Source: Chryseolinea serpens (GTDB lineage Bacteria; Bacteroidota; Bacteroidia; Cytophagales; Cyclobacteriaceae). Taken from it: a stretch of 64,000 nt of DNA. The first letter of the stretch is position 1. Every line of letters starts with the position of its first letter. Shown here in pieces: positions 28,366 to 37,490 of this stretch. The DNA lies in the NCBI RefSeq assembly GCF_900129725.1, contig NZ_FQWQ01000001.1, positions 3,224,001 through 3,288,000 of the forward strand, read 5' to 3'. The position numbers and the translations under genes were made by a program. A model generated the notes under the pieces. That model made no database searches, had not been told where the DNA came from, and worked only from the letters and a program-made list of their open reading frames with translations.

Positions 28366-28393
28366 TGTGTGTTGCAAACGGTTGATGCGATTG
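28366..28393 (+). promoter_or_regulatory. Candidate ECF promoter for GH18 gene
   Basis: TGTGTGT (28366-28372), 15-nt spacer, CGATTG (28388-28393), followed by TATAAAA. It matches the pattern upstream of GH92, FecR and the leftward SusC. The leader to the GH18 ATG would be about 250 nt and includes a four-copy tandem repeat. Confidence 0.55.
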
Positions 28394-28415
28394 TATAAAA
28401 GTAGCAGGGCCATGT

Positions 28416-28588
28416 TGTCTAGTTGGAAGTGATTTTCGGAAAGGTCCCTGGTCTGTTTGTCTAGTTGAAAGTGATTTTGGGAAAAAGGTCCCCGGCTTGT
28501 TTGTCTAGTTGAAAGTGATTTTCGGGAAAGATCCCTGGCCTCTGTGTGTCTGGTTGAAAGTGATTTTGGAAAGGGTCACGGGCCTGTC
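28416..28588 (+). repeat. Four tandem ~42-45-bp repeats in the GH18 leader
   Basis: Four copies start at 28416, 28458, 28502 and 28547. Each opens TGTCTAGTTGAAAGTGATTT (with small changes) and continues with a GGGAAAGRTCCC-like stretch and a CTGGCCT-like tail. The spacing varies (42, 44, 45 bp), unlike a simple slippage microsatellite. The array lies between the candidate promoter and the GH18 start codon, so it would be transcribed. Confidence 0.85.
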
Positions 28589-28650
28589 TATGCCCTAACG
28601 CGATTGCAGTCAAAGCACACTATTTATATTCACCTAAACCAAGCACCCTT

Positions 28651-30024
28651 ATGAAAAAACGTTTTTGTTCACTCATGGCGATTGCCATGGCATGCGCTTT
28701 CATGCATTCCTGTACAATGGAGGTAACACCCGATGGAAACTCAACAGGAAAATCACTCACCTCCGAAGCGGATATTTCGATCCAACCGCTGTCTTTGCCG
28801 GCCGTAGGACAGTCGAAAGTTGCCTACTACGCTTTCGACGCCACACCCTCCGGTCAAGGCATCCTTCCCTTGACAACATTCACCGACAACGCCAACGTAG
28901 TGATCGTCTTTGAAGGCACGTTGTGGGAATTAGCGGACACCGTACACTACAATTCGGGTTGGATGAACAATGCCTACTATCACAGCAAACGGCAAGTGTT
29001 GGCCGACATACAAACCTTGCGCTCACGGGGCGTTAAAGTGCTCATGAATGTCGACGACGCAGCATCATGGAGCACGGCAACTCCTTTTACAACGTACAAT
29101 GGAACAGCGTACAATGCCACACAATTTGCGTCCTTCGTTAACTCTTGCGTGACTACCGTTGGTCTCGACGGCATCTCCCTGGATGTAGAACACGGGGCCA
29201 CGGCGAATACAAACTACAGGAATTTAATTGCCGCGCTAGGCGCCTACTTTGGTCCGCTGTCATCGAGTCCCAATGACAAAATGTATACGGCTGCCGTTTA
29301 CGCCGGTGGTGCACCGGGGCCTAATTTCAGAGAGGTGTCCATCAGTCAGTATCTTAACTTTGTGATGGACATGGCCTACAGCACGGACAACTTCAGCTAC
29401 TGGTCTGCCACGCTGGGCAACTCGAAAGTGATGGAAGGATACTCGCATCAACTCAGCAATCTCAACACCGCGATTGCCAATGCACAATGGCATCCAAACC
29501 CGGAGAAGGCCGGCATCATGGTCTTTGCAGCCAACGTGAGCAAATCCTACACCGATGCCATCTTTGCAGCGTTGACCAGTGGTGGAGGCACACCTCCTGC
29601 CGGATCCGACATCACAAACTACGGTGGAACGCTCACCGCACAATACCAGACCGGTTCGCCCTCGGGAGAGGATTATACCAAGGTGATCGATAACAGTACC
29701 TCGACAAAATATTACACGGCCCATGCTGCGGCGTGGATTCGATTCCAGCCCACCACCTCAAACGTTGTTGTGAAATACACAATCACTTCCGGAAATGATG
29801 TTCCGGCGCGCGATCCGAAGAACTGGACACTCCAGGGCTCAAACAACGGAACGTCGTGGACGACGCTGGACACACAAAGCAATCAGACATTCGCCACCCG
29901 TCTGTTGACCAAGACGTATACGTTCTCCAACTCCACGGCTTATGCTTATTACAGGCTTAACATCACTGCGGTGAGCAGTGGAAGCGTTATGCAAATGTCG
30001 GAATGGGAATTGTTTAGAAATTAG
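28651..30024 (+). CDS. GH18 endo-beta-N-acetylglucosaminidase-like lipoprotein with F5/8 type C domain
   Basis: 457 residues. The lipoprotein signal is MKKRFCSLMAIAMACAFMHS, with Cys21. The catalytic GH18 barrel covers about residues 55-320 and has the active-site motif GLDGISLDVEH, with catalytic Glu180 and partner Asp178. The DxE end of the motif resembles EndoS/EndoF-type enzymes that cut the chitobiose core of N-glycans. The first Asp position of the usual DGxDxDxE is Ser here. Residues about 330-457 form a discoidin (F5/8C) carbohydrate-binding domain (TKVIDNSTSTKYYTAHAAAW; NWTLQGSNNGTSW; YAYYRLNI). Together with GH92 it suggests N-glycoprotein deglycosylation. A strong terminator follows. 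Confidence 0.88.
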   Translation: MKKRFCSLMAIAMACAFMHSCTMEVTPDGNSTGKSLTSEADISIQPLSLPAVGQSKVAYYAFDATPSGQGILPLTTFTDNANVVIVFEGTLWELADTVHYNSGWMNNAYYHSKRQVLADIQTLRSRGVKVLMNVDDAASWSTATPFTTYNGTAYNATQFASFVNSCVTTVGLDGISLDVEHGATANTNYRNLIAALGAYFGPLSSSPNDKMYTAAVYAGGAPGPNFREVSISQYLNFVMDMAYSTDNFSYWSATLGNSKVMEGYSHQLSNLNTAIANAQWHPNPEKAGIMVFAANVSKSYTDAIFAALTSGGGTPPAGSDITNYGGTLTAQYQTGSPSGEDYTKVIDNSTSTKYYTAHAAAWIRFQPTTSNVVVKYTITSGNDVPARDPKNWTLQGSNNGTSWTTLDTQSNQTFATRLLTKTYTFSNSTAYAYYRLNITAVSSGSVMQMSEWELFRN

Positions 30025-30056
30025 AAACCTGTTGTTCGCGAATCAAGTTGTTCAAT

Positions 30057-30087
30057 GAAGCCGGGGTTGCACCCGGCTTCTTTTTTT
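30057..30087 (+). terminator. Rho-independent terminator after GH18
   Basis: A 9-bp GC-rich stem GAAGCCGGG (30057-30065) / CCCGGCTTC (30072-30080) with a 6-nt loop and seven T residues (30081-30087), 32 bp after the GH18 stop. It closes the rightward glycan cluster. Confidence 0.92.
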
Positions 30088-30213
30088 AATGCATGATCGC
30101 GACAACAACAGCGAGAGTCAGAAATGCATCTGGCTCTTGTTCTAATCACTCAGCGTGAGGTCGGCCGGAATTTTAAAAAAGGACGCGTGGGGTACGATTC
30201 ATTTTCGCCAGTG

Positions 30214-32010
30214 TTAATCCTTCTTCTTCGGTGCGGGCGAGGTCATTTCAGTTTCGCCCTGCTTGGCCGCCAGCAGGTAGATCAAAGAAGCCGTGCCGTC
30301 CATGGTCGGCTCGTTTGTACTGTAATCTCCGTAGTCGTCATGATATACAGCCAGATCGCTTTGGAAAGCCGCGTACTCGTCAGCTTCATTAAGTTGTATT
30401 CCGATCAGGCTTTTGAAGATCTTTGTGTAAACAGGCCCGTCTACGAGTCCACCATCGATCGGATAATTTTTCAAATGCGTAAAGGCTGAGTGAGGATCAA
30501 CCGGAGTGTCGCCCCACGAAGGCAGGCCATACACCATCGAGGTTCCCCAGGGGTTGCAACCAAAAATCCAGTCGAAGTTTGCCTGCTCAAGCGCCCCGAA
30601 GCTCCAGTCTTCTGTCAACTGCCGGTACCAAAAGCACTGAATGGCGAACGACACCGTCAGGTTGTTGCTGCACCAGATGAATGGCACCCCTCTATTGAAC
30701 GCATTGCTTTCGGCCTTTGTGGCAACGGTCGCTATTCCTTTCCGGTAGTAGGCGACAATGGTGTCGCGCGCCTTGCCGGTAAGTTGTTTGGCTAATTCGT
30801 AATGACCCAGATTGATGAAGGGATACCATTGGTAATGGCTTGCCGTGTCAGTTCCCAGCCAGGGGGTGACGGGCTCTTGCCGCGCGTAGTTGATGGACTC
30901 ATCCAGTTTCCGTGCACCTGCAGCGGCGAGCTCCATGTCGTCAACCCAGTTGTCTTCGGCATAGATGTAGGGTGATTTGACGGAAACCGTCTGCGTTGCG
31001 CCTGGCTTTTTTAGCGCGTATTGATAGGCGGTGGCCGATTTTTCAGAAAGGATCTTGCTATACGCTGTCTCGGAAGCAAAAACGGCAGCACCCAGTCCGA
31101 ACGCACTGCTGAACTTGGCAGCGGTTGAAGACGTGCCCTTGGTGTTGTTGCGAAATTTACCGCGTTGTTGAACTTCGCCGTCGATGAAATAGACGGGTCG
31201 CTGATAGCCTCTCCCGTACTGGTCATCCATTTTTGGCATACGCATCCCCACATGATCGCGATCGTCTGCAATCTGGTTAAACATAATGTCTTTGTCGGGG
31301 TGCATCTTCAATAACCAGTCGAGGCCCCATTTCGCTTCGTCAAGTACATCGGCCCGATTATTCCTGCCCTCCAGACCATTTGCCAGTTTGTGATCACCGA
31401 ACACCTTGGGAAAATCGCGGTAGGCCGCCAGCAGGTGGTAGGTCGCATTTGCCGAGGTGGTGGAATACTGCAAATAATCGCTTGCATCGTGCCATCCTCC
31501 CACGACATCGAAATACGTACTGTCTTTTATGCCCCCACTTTTTCCATACAACACATAGCCGTCTTGCGTGTGACAGCTGTCTTTCAGAAATGGATTGTAG
31601 CCGGTGCGCTGCTGTCGCATGTAGCGCAGGCAAAAATCGGCTGCGTTGGCATACACGTTTTCTCCGATCTCAAATTCAGGTGAGGTTATACCAGCGGCTT
31701 TGATCTTGTATTTTCCAGGCCTCTTAAAAGCAGAAAACTCCAACCGATAGGTTTGAGCAAACGGACCGTAACGTCCAAATGCCTTTCCGGCCTTTCCGGT
31801 GAACACTGCCCTTCTTGACTTCGCATCAACAACCTGAAACTCCTTGACAACTTCCTCCGTCAACCCGCACCACACCGCCACCTTCGGAGTACCTGGACGG
31901 TAGCCCAGTTGATTGATCCGGATCCACGCATGCGGATCCGTCGAACTACCGTGTGCCTTTACCGACAACAAAAAAATGAGGAGGATCGGCATCGTGAGAC
32001 GTTTAAGCAT
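30214..32010 (-). CDS. Glycoside hydrolase family 9 (endoglucanase-like)
   Basis: 598 residues from ATG 32010 (MLKRLTMPILLIFLLSVKAH, signal peptide). A TTG at 32019 is less likely. Residues about 28-115 form the CelD N-terminal Ig-like domain (IRINQLGYRPGTPKVAVW; RPGKYKIKAAGITSPEFEIG). The (alpha/alpha)6 catalytic domain follows, with the nucleophile/base region GGWHDASDYLQYS, HPDKDIMFNQIADD, FGCNPWGTSMVYG and the acid region STNEPTMDGTASLIYLLAA. GH9 enzymes mostly cut beta-1,4-glucans, though some Bacteroidota members act on other beta-glycans. It faces the GH18 gene tail-to-tail and lacks the shared ECF motif upstream, so it may be regulated separately. Confidence 0.92.
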   Translation of the reverse strand: MLKRLTMPILLIFLLSVKAHGSSTDPHAWIRINQLGYRPGTPKVAVWCGLTEEVVKEFQVVDAKSRRAVFTGKAGKAFGRYGPFAQTYRLEFSAFKRPGKYKIKAAGITSPEFEIGENVYANAADFCLRYMRQQRTGYNPFLKDSCHTQDGYVLYGKSGGIKDSTYFDVVGGWHDASDYLQYSTTSANATYHLLAAYRDFPKVFGDHKLANGLEGRNNRADVLDEAKWGLDWLLKMHPDKDIMFNQIADDRDHVGMRMPKMDDQYGRGYQRPVYFIDGEVQQRGKFRNNTKGTSSTAAKFSSAFGLGAAVFASETAYSKILSEKSATAYQYALKKPGATQTVSVKSPYIYAEDNWVDDMELAAAGARKLDESINYARQEPVTPWLGTDTASHYQWYPFINLGHYELAKQLTGKARDTIVAYYRKGIATVATKAESNAFNRGVPFIWCSNNLTVSFAIQCFWYRQLTEDWSFGALEQANFDWIFGCNPWGTSMVYGLPSWGDTPVDPHSAFTHLKNYPIDGGLVDGPVYTKIFKSLIGIQLNEADEYAAFQSDLAVYHDDYGDYSTNEPTMDGTASLIYLLAAKQGETEMTSPAPKKKD

Positions 32011-32354
32011 AGTGGACAATTTATTGACCAGTAAACCTGTTAAGAAATTAGGTTTAAATCAAGTCTTCGAGGTAATCCTGAGTAATTAGTCCGGAGGAGT
32101 GTGTAGTGTCAATAATTTTCAAACAACCAGTGTTCGAGAAATTGACGACGTGGCCAGAACGATACTTCAAAAGGCGAAACATTGGAAACCTGCACATATA
32201 GTACTGCTACCGGCATATACCGTTCCTTATGACGTTACCATAACTATTTCCGTAGACGAAGAAGTATGTGCGATTCAGAATGTATGGCGAGGGCGATAAG
32301 GATATTCTGAAAAAATACTTTCGGCAGCCGCTTTAGGGTATGGTTGTGATAACG
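32011..32354. other. Intergenic region with a possible TonB-C-like fragment
   Basis: This 344-bp gap lies upstream of the GH9 gene. On the plus strand, 32099-32299 is open for 66 codons from a GTG. It contains ILQKAKHWKPA followed by YTVPYDVTITISVDEE, which loosely recalls the end of TonB-type C-terminal domains. It has no signal, membrane segment or start context, so I treat it as a possible decayed fragment only. Confidence 0.3.
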
Positions 32355-33017
32355 TCATAAGGCAACAACTGTGTCTATTACTGGTTCATATGATGCATAG
32401 CAAGCCCTATTTCCGAAAGTACTAAAAGAATACAGCGCGATCTCATTCTCGCTAAGCAATGCTCTTGGAATCATGTGGGGAAAGACCCGGCCAAAAGCAT
32501 GAGACATCATTAGAAAATGAACATCATTAATAGCAATTGACTCCGCTGTCTCAGCGGGGTATTCAATCGCCGTCAACTCGATTGAATCCTCATTGATCTT
32601 TGCCGTGGCTTTGTAAACCATATCCCCGGTCCAGCTCCTTGAAAAATAGAAAATGTTGTCATAAACGTAGATATCCCATTTGCAATCCATGGAGTCAGCT
32701 TTAAATGCAGCGCCTCGTAGCACTGACCCGTTGTGGGGATACCTCAGATGGGTTAAAGTTGATTTCTGGTTTGGCACATGGGTACCGACATATTCATTCC
32801 CAACTGAGCTTCGTAACGAATTGTATTTTTCTACAATCTCTTTACTGGAAGTCGTAGCGATCATGGACAACGTAAATGATCGAATGTCCAAAATTCTCTT
32901 GTTAAAAGGATTTCCTTCCCCAATCTCATACCATATGAACCTGTAATTTGCTTCACCTTTTTGAGGGACTTCCGATTCTTTTACTTCTTTAGGTTTCTTT
33001 TTAAGCCAGTCAAACAT
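32355..33017 (-). CDS. Hypothetical protein
   Basis: About 220 residues from ATG 33017 (MFDWLKKKPKEVKESEVPQK). A longer reading to 33209 has a low-complexity, less protein-like extension. The sequence is soluble-looking with mixed alpha/beta character: ANYRFIWYEIGEGNPFNKRI, LDIRSFTLSMIATTSSKEIV, MDCKWDIYVYDNIFYFSRSW. I recognise no family. It is isolated between GH9 and the IPT/TIG lipoprotein, on the opposite strand to its right-hand neighbour, and base composition is a little more AT-rich than around it. Function unknown. Confidence 0.6.
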   Translation of the reverse strand: MFDWLKKKPKEVKESEVPQKGEANYRFIWYEIGEGNPFNKRILDIRSFTLSMIATTSSKEIVEKYNSLRSSVGNEYVGTHVPNQKSTLTHLRYPHNGSVLRGAAFKADSMDCKWDIYVYDNIFYFSRSWTGDMVYKATAKINEDSIELTAIEYPAETAESIAINDVHFLMMSHAFGRVFPHMIPRALLSENEIALYSFSTFGNRACYASYEPVIDTVVAL

Positions 33018-33286
33018 TCTTTCACGATTTATTCTCAATTCCAAAATTATCATTTTTCTCCACGTTGTGTCGCGCCCTACATTTTTCTGATCAAAGGCGC
33101 TACGGGGCTGAAGTATGCCTCCACTGGAAATGGGGACGAACTTTAGTGAGGCTTCATTTACGGGAGCGGCAGACCGCGTGAGGTGTAACCATTCCTCAAC
33201 TCCTTCCAACCGTTCACTAAACCGTTTTGGCCCGGTGCTGCAAACCGATCAGCTTTAATTGCGAAAGGCGCAAAAAGTTCATCGTC

Positions 33287-34378
33287 ATGAAAAAATACCT
33301 GACCCTCCTCCTGATCATCGGTGCAACAGTTATCTGCATGCACTGCAGCAAGTCGAATGACCCCACCGCAAACAATCCGAATAATCCAAACAACCCCAAC
33401 AATCCAAACAATCCCAATAATCCAAATAACCCCAGCGGATCCGCGATTACAGTCACCTCCGTTTCACCGAATATCATCTATGCCAATGATCTCATTACGA
33501 TAACCGGTACCGGATTCAATGCCGATCCCGCGAAAGATACTTTTGAGATGGGGACGATATTTCAGGGTGGCGGCTTCGCGCCTTATGGAACCGAGTTCGG
33601 GGCCGACGGCAAGTTTAAAATTATCAGCGCATCCGAAACGCAACTCGTCGTGCAAGCTTCCGATGCACAATACATCGACTTCCAAGTCGGAAACGAAAAT
33701 AGAAGACCGTGGCCTTTCCGGATAAAAGCCAATGGCAAGAAACTTGTGTCAGGCTTCACGAAGGTGAGACGCATCCCTTTCTGCATTTTCGAACGCGATC
33801 ACAACACCAATGTGGGCACAGGCTGCTCATTCTTCCTGTGTCCTGGCGATACCATGTTTTCGGATGCGGGAAGAGGTCTTTATGGTGCATGCGAGCTTTA
33901 TATCAACGGCGTTCAGATTAGCGGTGTAGCATTCCCCGACAGCTCGAAAATGAGAGCGCGTATCCCCAAAACACTTTTTGGCAACACGCACGACGATTGT
34001 GTCACCGACCAGTTTGACTTTAAGATCATCAATGGCGACGGCAGATCCGTTACCCGGAAAGTGTACATGTCGATGTCGCCTCCTATGTTCATCGACGGGG
34101 CCAGTTTTGATCAGCCAACGTACAGCCGGTCTGGCGCTGGCGTTGCGAAGTTGACCATCACAGGATATTCTCTCTATAGCTCGTGTGAAGTGAGGTTAAC
34201 CGGCCTGGACTACGAAGCCATTTCGAGTTTGGGTGTCAGCAATGGTTTCCCGAACCAGGCTTCCATCGATTTTGGCGTGGGCGCATTGCCCCACAACGGC
34301 AGCTATTCGGTATCCATCCGAAGGAACGCTACGGCGGATTGGGGATTCCCCATCGCGAGTTTTACGGCGACAAACTAA
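33287..34378 (+). CDS. Lipoprotein with Asn-Pro repeat linker and IPT/TIG domain
   Basis: 363 residues. ATG 33287 starts MKKYLTLLLIIGATVICMHC, a lipoprotein signal with Cys20. A low-complexity linker of about seven NNP triplets follows (encoded at about 33370-33432 by near-identical 9-bp units). Next is an IPT/TIG-like immunoglobulin domain (VTSVSPNIIYANDLITITGT, GFNADP). The C-terminal ~250 residues are beta-rich with several Cys residues (CIFERDHNTNVGTGCSFFLC; CELYINGVQ; HDDCVTDQFDF) that may form disulfides. It is probably a surface-exposed lipoprotein displayed on a flexible stalk. The histidine kinase gene starts 67 bp downstream, but a functional link is not evident. Confidence 0.8.
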   Translation: MKKYLTLLLIIGATVICMHCSKSNDPTANNPNNPNNPNNPNNPNNPNNPSGSAITVTSVSPNIIYANDLITITGTGFNADPAKDTFEMGTIFQGGGFAPYGTEFGADGKFKIISASETQLVVQASDAQYIDFQVGNENRRPWPFRIKANGKKLVSGFTKVRRIPFCIFERDHNTNVGTGCSFFLCPGDTMFSDAGRGLYGACELYINGVQISGVAFPDSSKMRARIPKTLFGNTHDDCVTDQFDFKIINGDGRSVTRKVYMSMSPPMFIDGASFDQPTYSRSGAGVAKLTITGYSLYSSCEVRLTGLDYEAISSLGVSNGFPNQASIDFGVGALPHNGSYSVSIRRNATADWGFPIASFTATN

Positions 34379-34445
34379 CAGGTGTCGCGGCAATTTTTTA
34401 CATTAATGTACAGATTCCATACTATCCCATGGGAATCGGCAGGGC

Positions 34446-37400
34446 TTGAAATCGATACGCGCAATCTTTTTTCTTGTCTACGGTCTGGCGGTTCAAGCCC
34501 CTGCCCAATCCCTCGTTTGTCAACTCCTGGATGCGTCACACGGATTACCTTCGTCTGAATGCGTCGCGCTGGAGCAAGACTACCTTGGCCACCTCTGGGT
34601 GGGAACAACGGTGGGCATCAGCCGGTACAACGGCTACACCTTTGAAAACTTTTCACACACCAAAAACAACGAACCGTTTGGAAAGGTAAATGTCATCGCC
34701 GAAGACGACGACCATTTGCTCTGGATCGGCTCCGACAACGGACTGTTCATCAAAACCGGCGACGGTTCTTTTTATAAAACAGCGGGCAGCGACGCAGCAC
34801 CCCAGGGCATAAACGACATTCTTTTTTTGGCCGGTGGAAAAGTGCTCCTGGGTTCGGAAATTGGTCCGCTTCAGGTTTCAAGAGAAAAAATTCTTGCCGC
34901 TGCCGGAAGTAAAATTCTCCCGCTGCCGTCGTTTCAACTTCCCGCATGGCAAAGCCAACGTTTTGCCGGCGACCGGATCTACCACCTGGCCCTGAGCGCC
35001 GACAGCGCCATCTATCTTTCCGGGCCTTATAATATCTATCGCTACGCCGACCGGTCCTTCGCGTGTGTCTACAAAAACGATGGAACGGGCAGCGTGATCA
35101 TGAGCCTTTGTGGGATCAATGCCGATCGGTACTATTTCTACAATGCCATCGGATTATTCCGCGGCACACGCTCCGGGGCCGATCGCTTGATCTTGGATGA
35201 GCATTATCATCCGGAGGCGACGTCAAAAGGAAAATCGGTGTGGTTACCCGCTCCCGCAGGTGCACTTGAACTCTATCCAGATTCCGATATCGTGAAAACA
35301 AAACTTGATCTCCTTCCCTACGGAATTCTCTGGGCCAGCGATTTCCTCGTGGATGATCAGGGTGATTACTGGGTGGCCGCCCATGATGGATTGGTGAAGA
35401 TCAAACGCTCGCCTTTTGAAAAGATCCCGTTTCAGCGTCCCTCCCGCTACGAAGAAATCTATTCCTTGTGCGAAACAGCCGACGGACAATTGCTCATGGG
35501 CAGCAACCGGGGGCTGATCCTCACCCGGAAGGAAAACCACATGGCGCCACCGTATAGCGTCGTGAACCGGGCAGAAGTATTTGGAATTCATGAAGCCTAC
35601 CCCGGCGACCTTTGGTTTGCCACCGGCTACGAGGGTCTCGTTCATCGCGTGAACAACAAGAACAAAGTTTTCACCGAAGCCGATGGTTTGAGGAACAATT
35701 CAAATCGCGCCTTCTATAAAGCATCCGATGGAAGATTGTTTGTTTTTGGCGACCTGGGCGCTACGCAAATCTCGTATTCGCCTGCAACGCAGACAGTAGC
35801 CTTCAAGAATTTCCCCATCGATGCGGTGAACTCACAATATGCAACCTTGTTCAGCGCCATAGAATCGCCAGACAAAACGATGTGGTTCGCCGGGCAGGAA
35901 GGAATTTTTAAATTGGTGAACGATTCTCTGCTGGCCTACACGCTCGATAAAAAAATCATCTCCATTGCCGACATGAAAAAGAGCGACCAGGGCGAAGTTT
36001 GGCTGGCGGTGGACGGTGAGGGCATTTGGCGGTGCGGGTTTGACAAACAGGGCAATCTAAAAATCCAGGAAAAATTTGACCGGACGCGGGGCATTGCAAC
36101 GGAAGTCTTCAATAACCTTTTGATCGATCGCGAGGGGAATGTGTGGATCGGCCACTACCAGGGCCTCACCGTCATCCGGAAAAACAAAGTCGTTCTTAAT
36201 TTCGATCAAAATGATGGATGGCCGTTCAAAAACTACAACAATCTTTTTCTCCACCAGGATCGCGATGGCATGTTTTGGGCCGGTTGCTCAAAGGGCATTC
36301 TGCACTTTAATGCAGGCCAGATGTTGGTGGACGCCAACAAGCCGCGGATCTATCTTTCGGCAGCGAAGCCGTCGCGCGATCATTCGGATGAGTCGATCAC
36401 CCTTGCCAGCACGCAGCCAATTGAATTACCCTACGAACAACGGGAGCTCACCTTTCATTATTACGCGATCGCTTTTCCGGACCAGGAGAGCGTGCAGTAT
36501 GCCTACAAATTTGGCGATGGCGCGTGGACAACGGTTGGAACAACACGGAGTCTGACCTTCAATGACCTTTCTCCCGGGAAATACAAGTTCTCTATAAAAG
36601 CGTTTACGAACAAAGGCGCATCAAGCAACGAGGTGTCTATGCAAATTACGGTGAAGAGCCCGTTTTGGCTTACGCCAGGTTTTATCCTCCCGGTGTTGGG
36701 CCTCTTGACGATCGCGTCATGGCTGTGGGTGAAGCGAAGAGAGAAAATGATCTATGCCAGCGAACAACAGAAGCGGGCACGCGAGGTTGAAATGATCTCG
36801 CTGCAGCACGACCTGGCCCACTCCCGGTTGACGGCCCTGCGCAGCCAGATGAATCCGCATTTTATTTTTAATGCCCTCAACTCCATTCAGCAGTTTGTGC
36901 TGCAAGGAAATGTGGAAGAGGCCAGCCGCTACCTGGGCATGTTCTCCTTGCTTCATCGCGAGATCTTGAATACCAGCGACGAGAATTTTATCTCGCTGCA
37001 ACGCGAAATCGACATGCTCGACAAATACATGCAGCTGGAACAACTTCGCTTCGATGACAGCTTTCGTTATTCCATTCACATGGAAGGCGACATCGACACC
37101 GAAGAAATCCGGATCCCGCCCATGTTGATCCAACCCTTTGTCGAAAATGCGATCTGGCACGGCCTGATGCCAAAGGAAGGCACCAAACGCGTCGAGATCC
37201 TGTTCAACCTTCAGTCGCCAGGCGATGTTTTGGTGTGCGCCATCAAGGACAATGGCATCGGCCGCGAAGCCTCCGCGCAACTGAAGGCCGTGAACGGAAG
37301 CCTGAAAAGTCATAAACCCAAAGGACTGAAACTCATCTCCGACCGGATCGGCATGCTCCGGCAGCGCTATCAACTCCCCTTCACGGTGGATGTGGCCGAC

Positions 37401-37481
37401 CTGAGGGATGACGAAAACAAGGTCGCCGGCACGGTGGTCATCGTGAAGCTTTCCCTGGAAACGAATGGACAACACTTTTAA
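34446..37481 (+). CDS. Periplasmic beta-propeller sensor histidine kinase (LytS/YehU type)
   Basis: 1011 residues with a likely TTG start at 34446 (no in-frame ATG precedes it before a stop) and the signal peptide MKSIRAIFFLVYGLAVQAPA. Residues about 25-640 hold two-component-regulator propeller blades (DYLGHLWVGTTVGISRYNGY; EDDDHLLWIGSDNGLFI; REGNVWIGHYQGLTVI). A Y_Y_Y domain follows (YAYKFGDGAWTTVGTTRSLT), then one membrane span near 740-760. A His_kinase domain carries the phosphoacceptor in MNPHFIFNALNSIQQFV (His805) and an ATPase part (QPFVENAIWHG; DNGIGREAS). It forms an operon with the LytTR regulator 9 bp downstream and signals periplasmic ligands to gene expression. Confidence 0.94.
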   Translation: MKSIRAIFFLVYGLAVQAPAQSLVCQLLDASHGLPSSECVALEQDYLGHLWVGTTVGISRYNGYTFENFSHTKNNEPFGKVNVIAEDDDHLLWIGSDNGLFIKTGDGSFYKTAGSDAAPQGINDILFLAGGKVLLGSEIGPLQVSREKILAAAGSKILPLPSFQLPAWQSQRFAGDRIYHLALSADSAIYLSGPYNIYRYADRSFACVYKNDGTGSVIMSLCGINADRYYFYNAIGLFRGTRSGADRLILDEHYHPEATSKGKSVWLPAPAGALELYPDSDIVKTKLDLLPYGILWASDFLVDDQGDYWVAAHDGLVKIKRSPFEKIPFQRPSRYEEIYSLCETADGQLLMGSNRGLILTRKENHMAPPYSVVNRAEVFGIHEAYPGDLWFATGYEGLVHRVNNKNKVFTEADGLRNNSNRAFYKASDGRLFVFGDLGATQISYSPATQTVAFKNFPIDAVNSQYATLFSAIESPDKTMWFAGQEGIFKLVNDSLLAYTLDKKIISIADMKKSDQGEVWLAVDGEGIWRCGFDKQGNLKIQEKFDRTRGIATEVFNNLLIDREGNVWIGHYQGLTVIRKNKVVLNFDQNDGWPFKNYNNLFLHQDRDGMFWAGCSKGILHFNAGQMLVDANKPRIYLSAAKPSRDHSDESITLASTQPIELPYEQRELTFHYYAIAFPDQESVQYAYKFGDGAWTTVGTTRSLTFNDLSPGKYKFSIKAFTNKGASSNEVSMQITVKSPFWLTPGFILPVLGLLTIASWLWVKRREKMIYASEQQKRAREVEMISLQHDLAHSRLTALRSQMNPHFIFNALNSIQQFVLQGNVEEASRYLGMFSLLHREILNTSDENFISLQREIDMLDKYMQLEQLRFDDSFRYSIHMEGDIDTEEIRIPPMLIQPFVENAIWHGLMPKEGTKRVEILFNLQSPGDVLVCAIKDNGIGREASAQLKAVNGSLKSHKPKGLKLISDRIGMLRQRYQLPFTVDVADLRDDENKVAGTVVIVKLSLETNGQHF

Positions 37482-37490
37482 CCCCACTAC

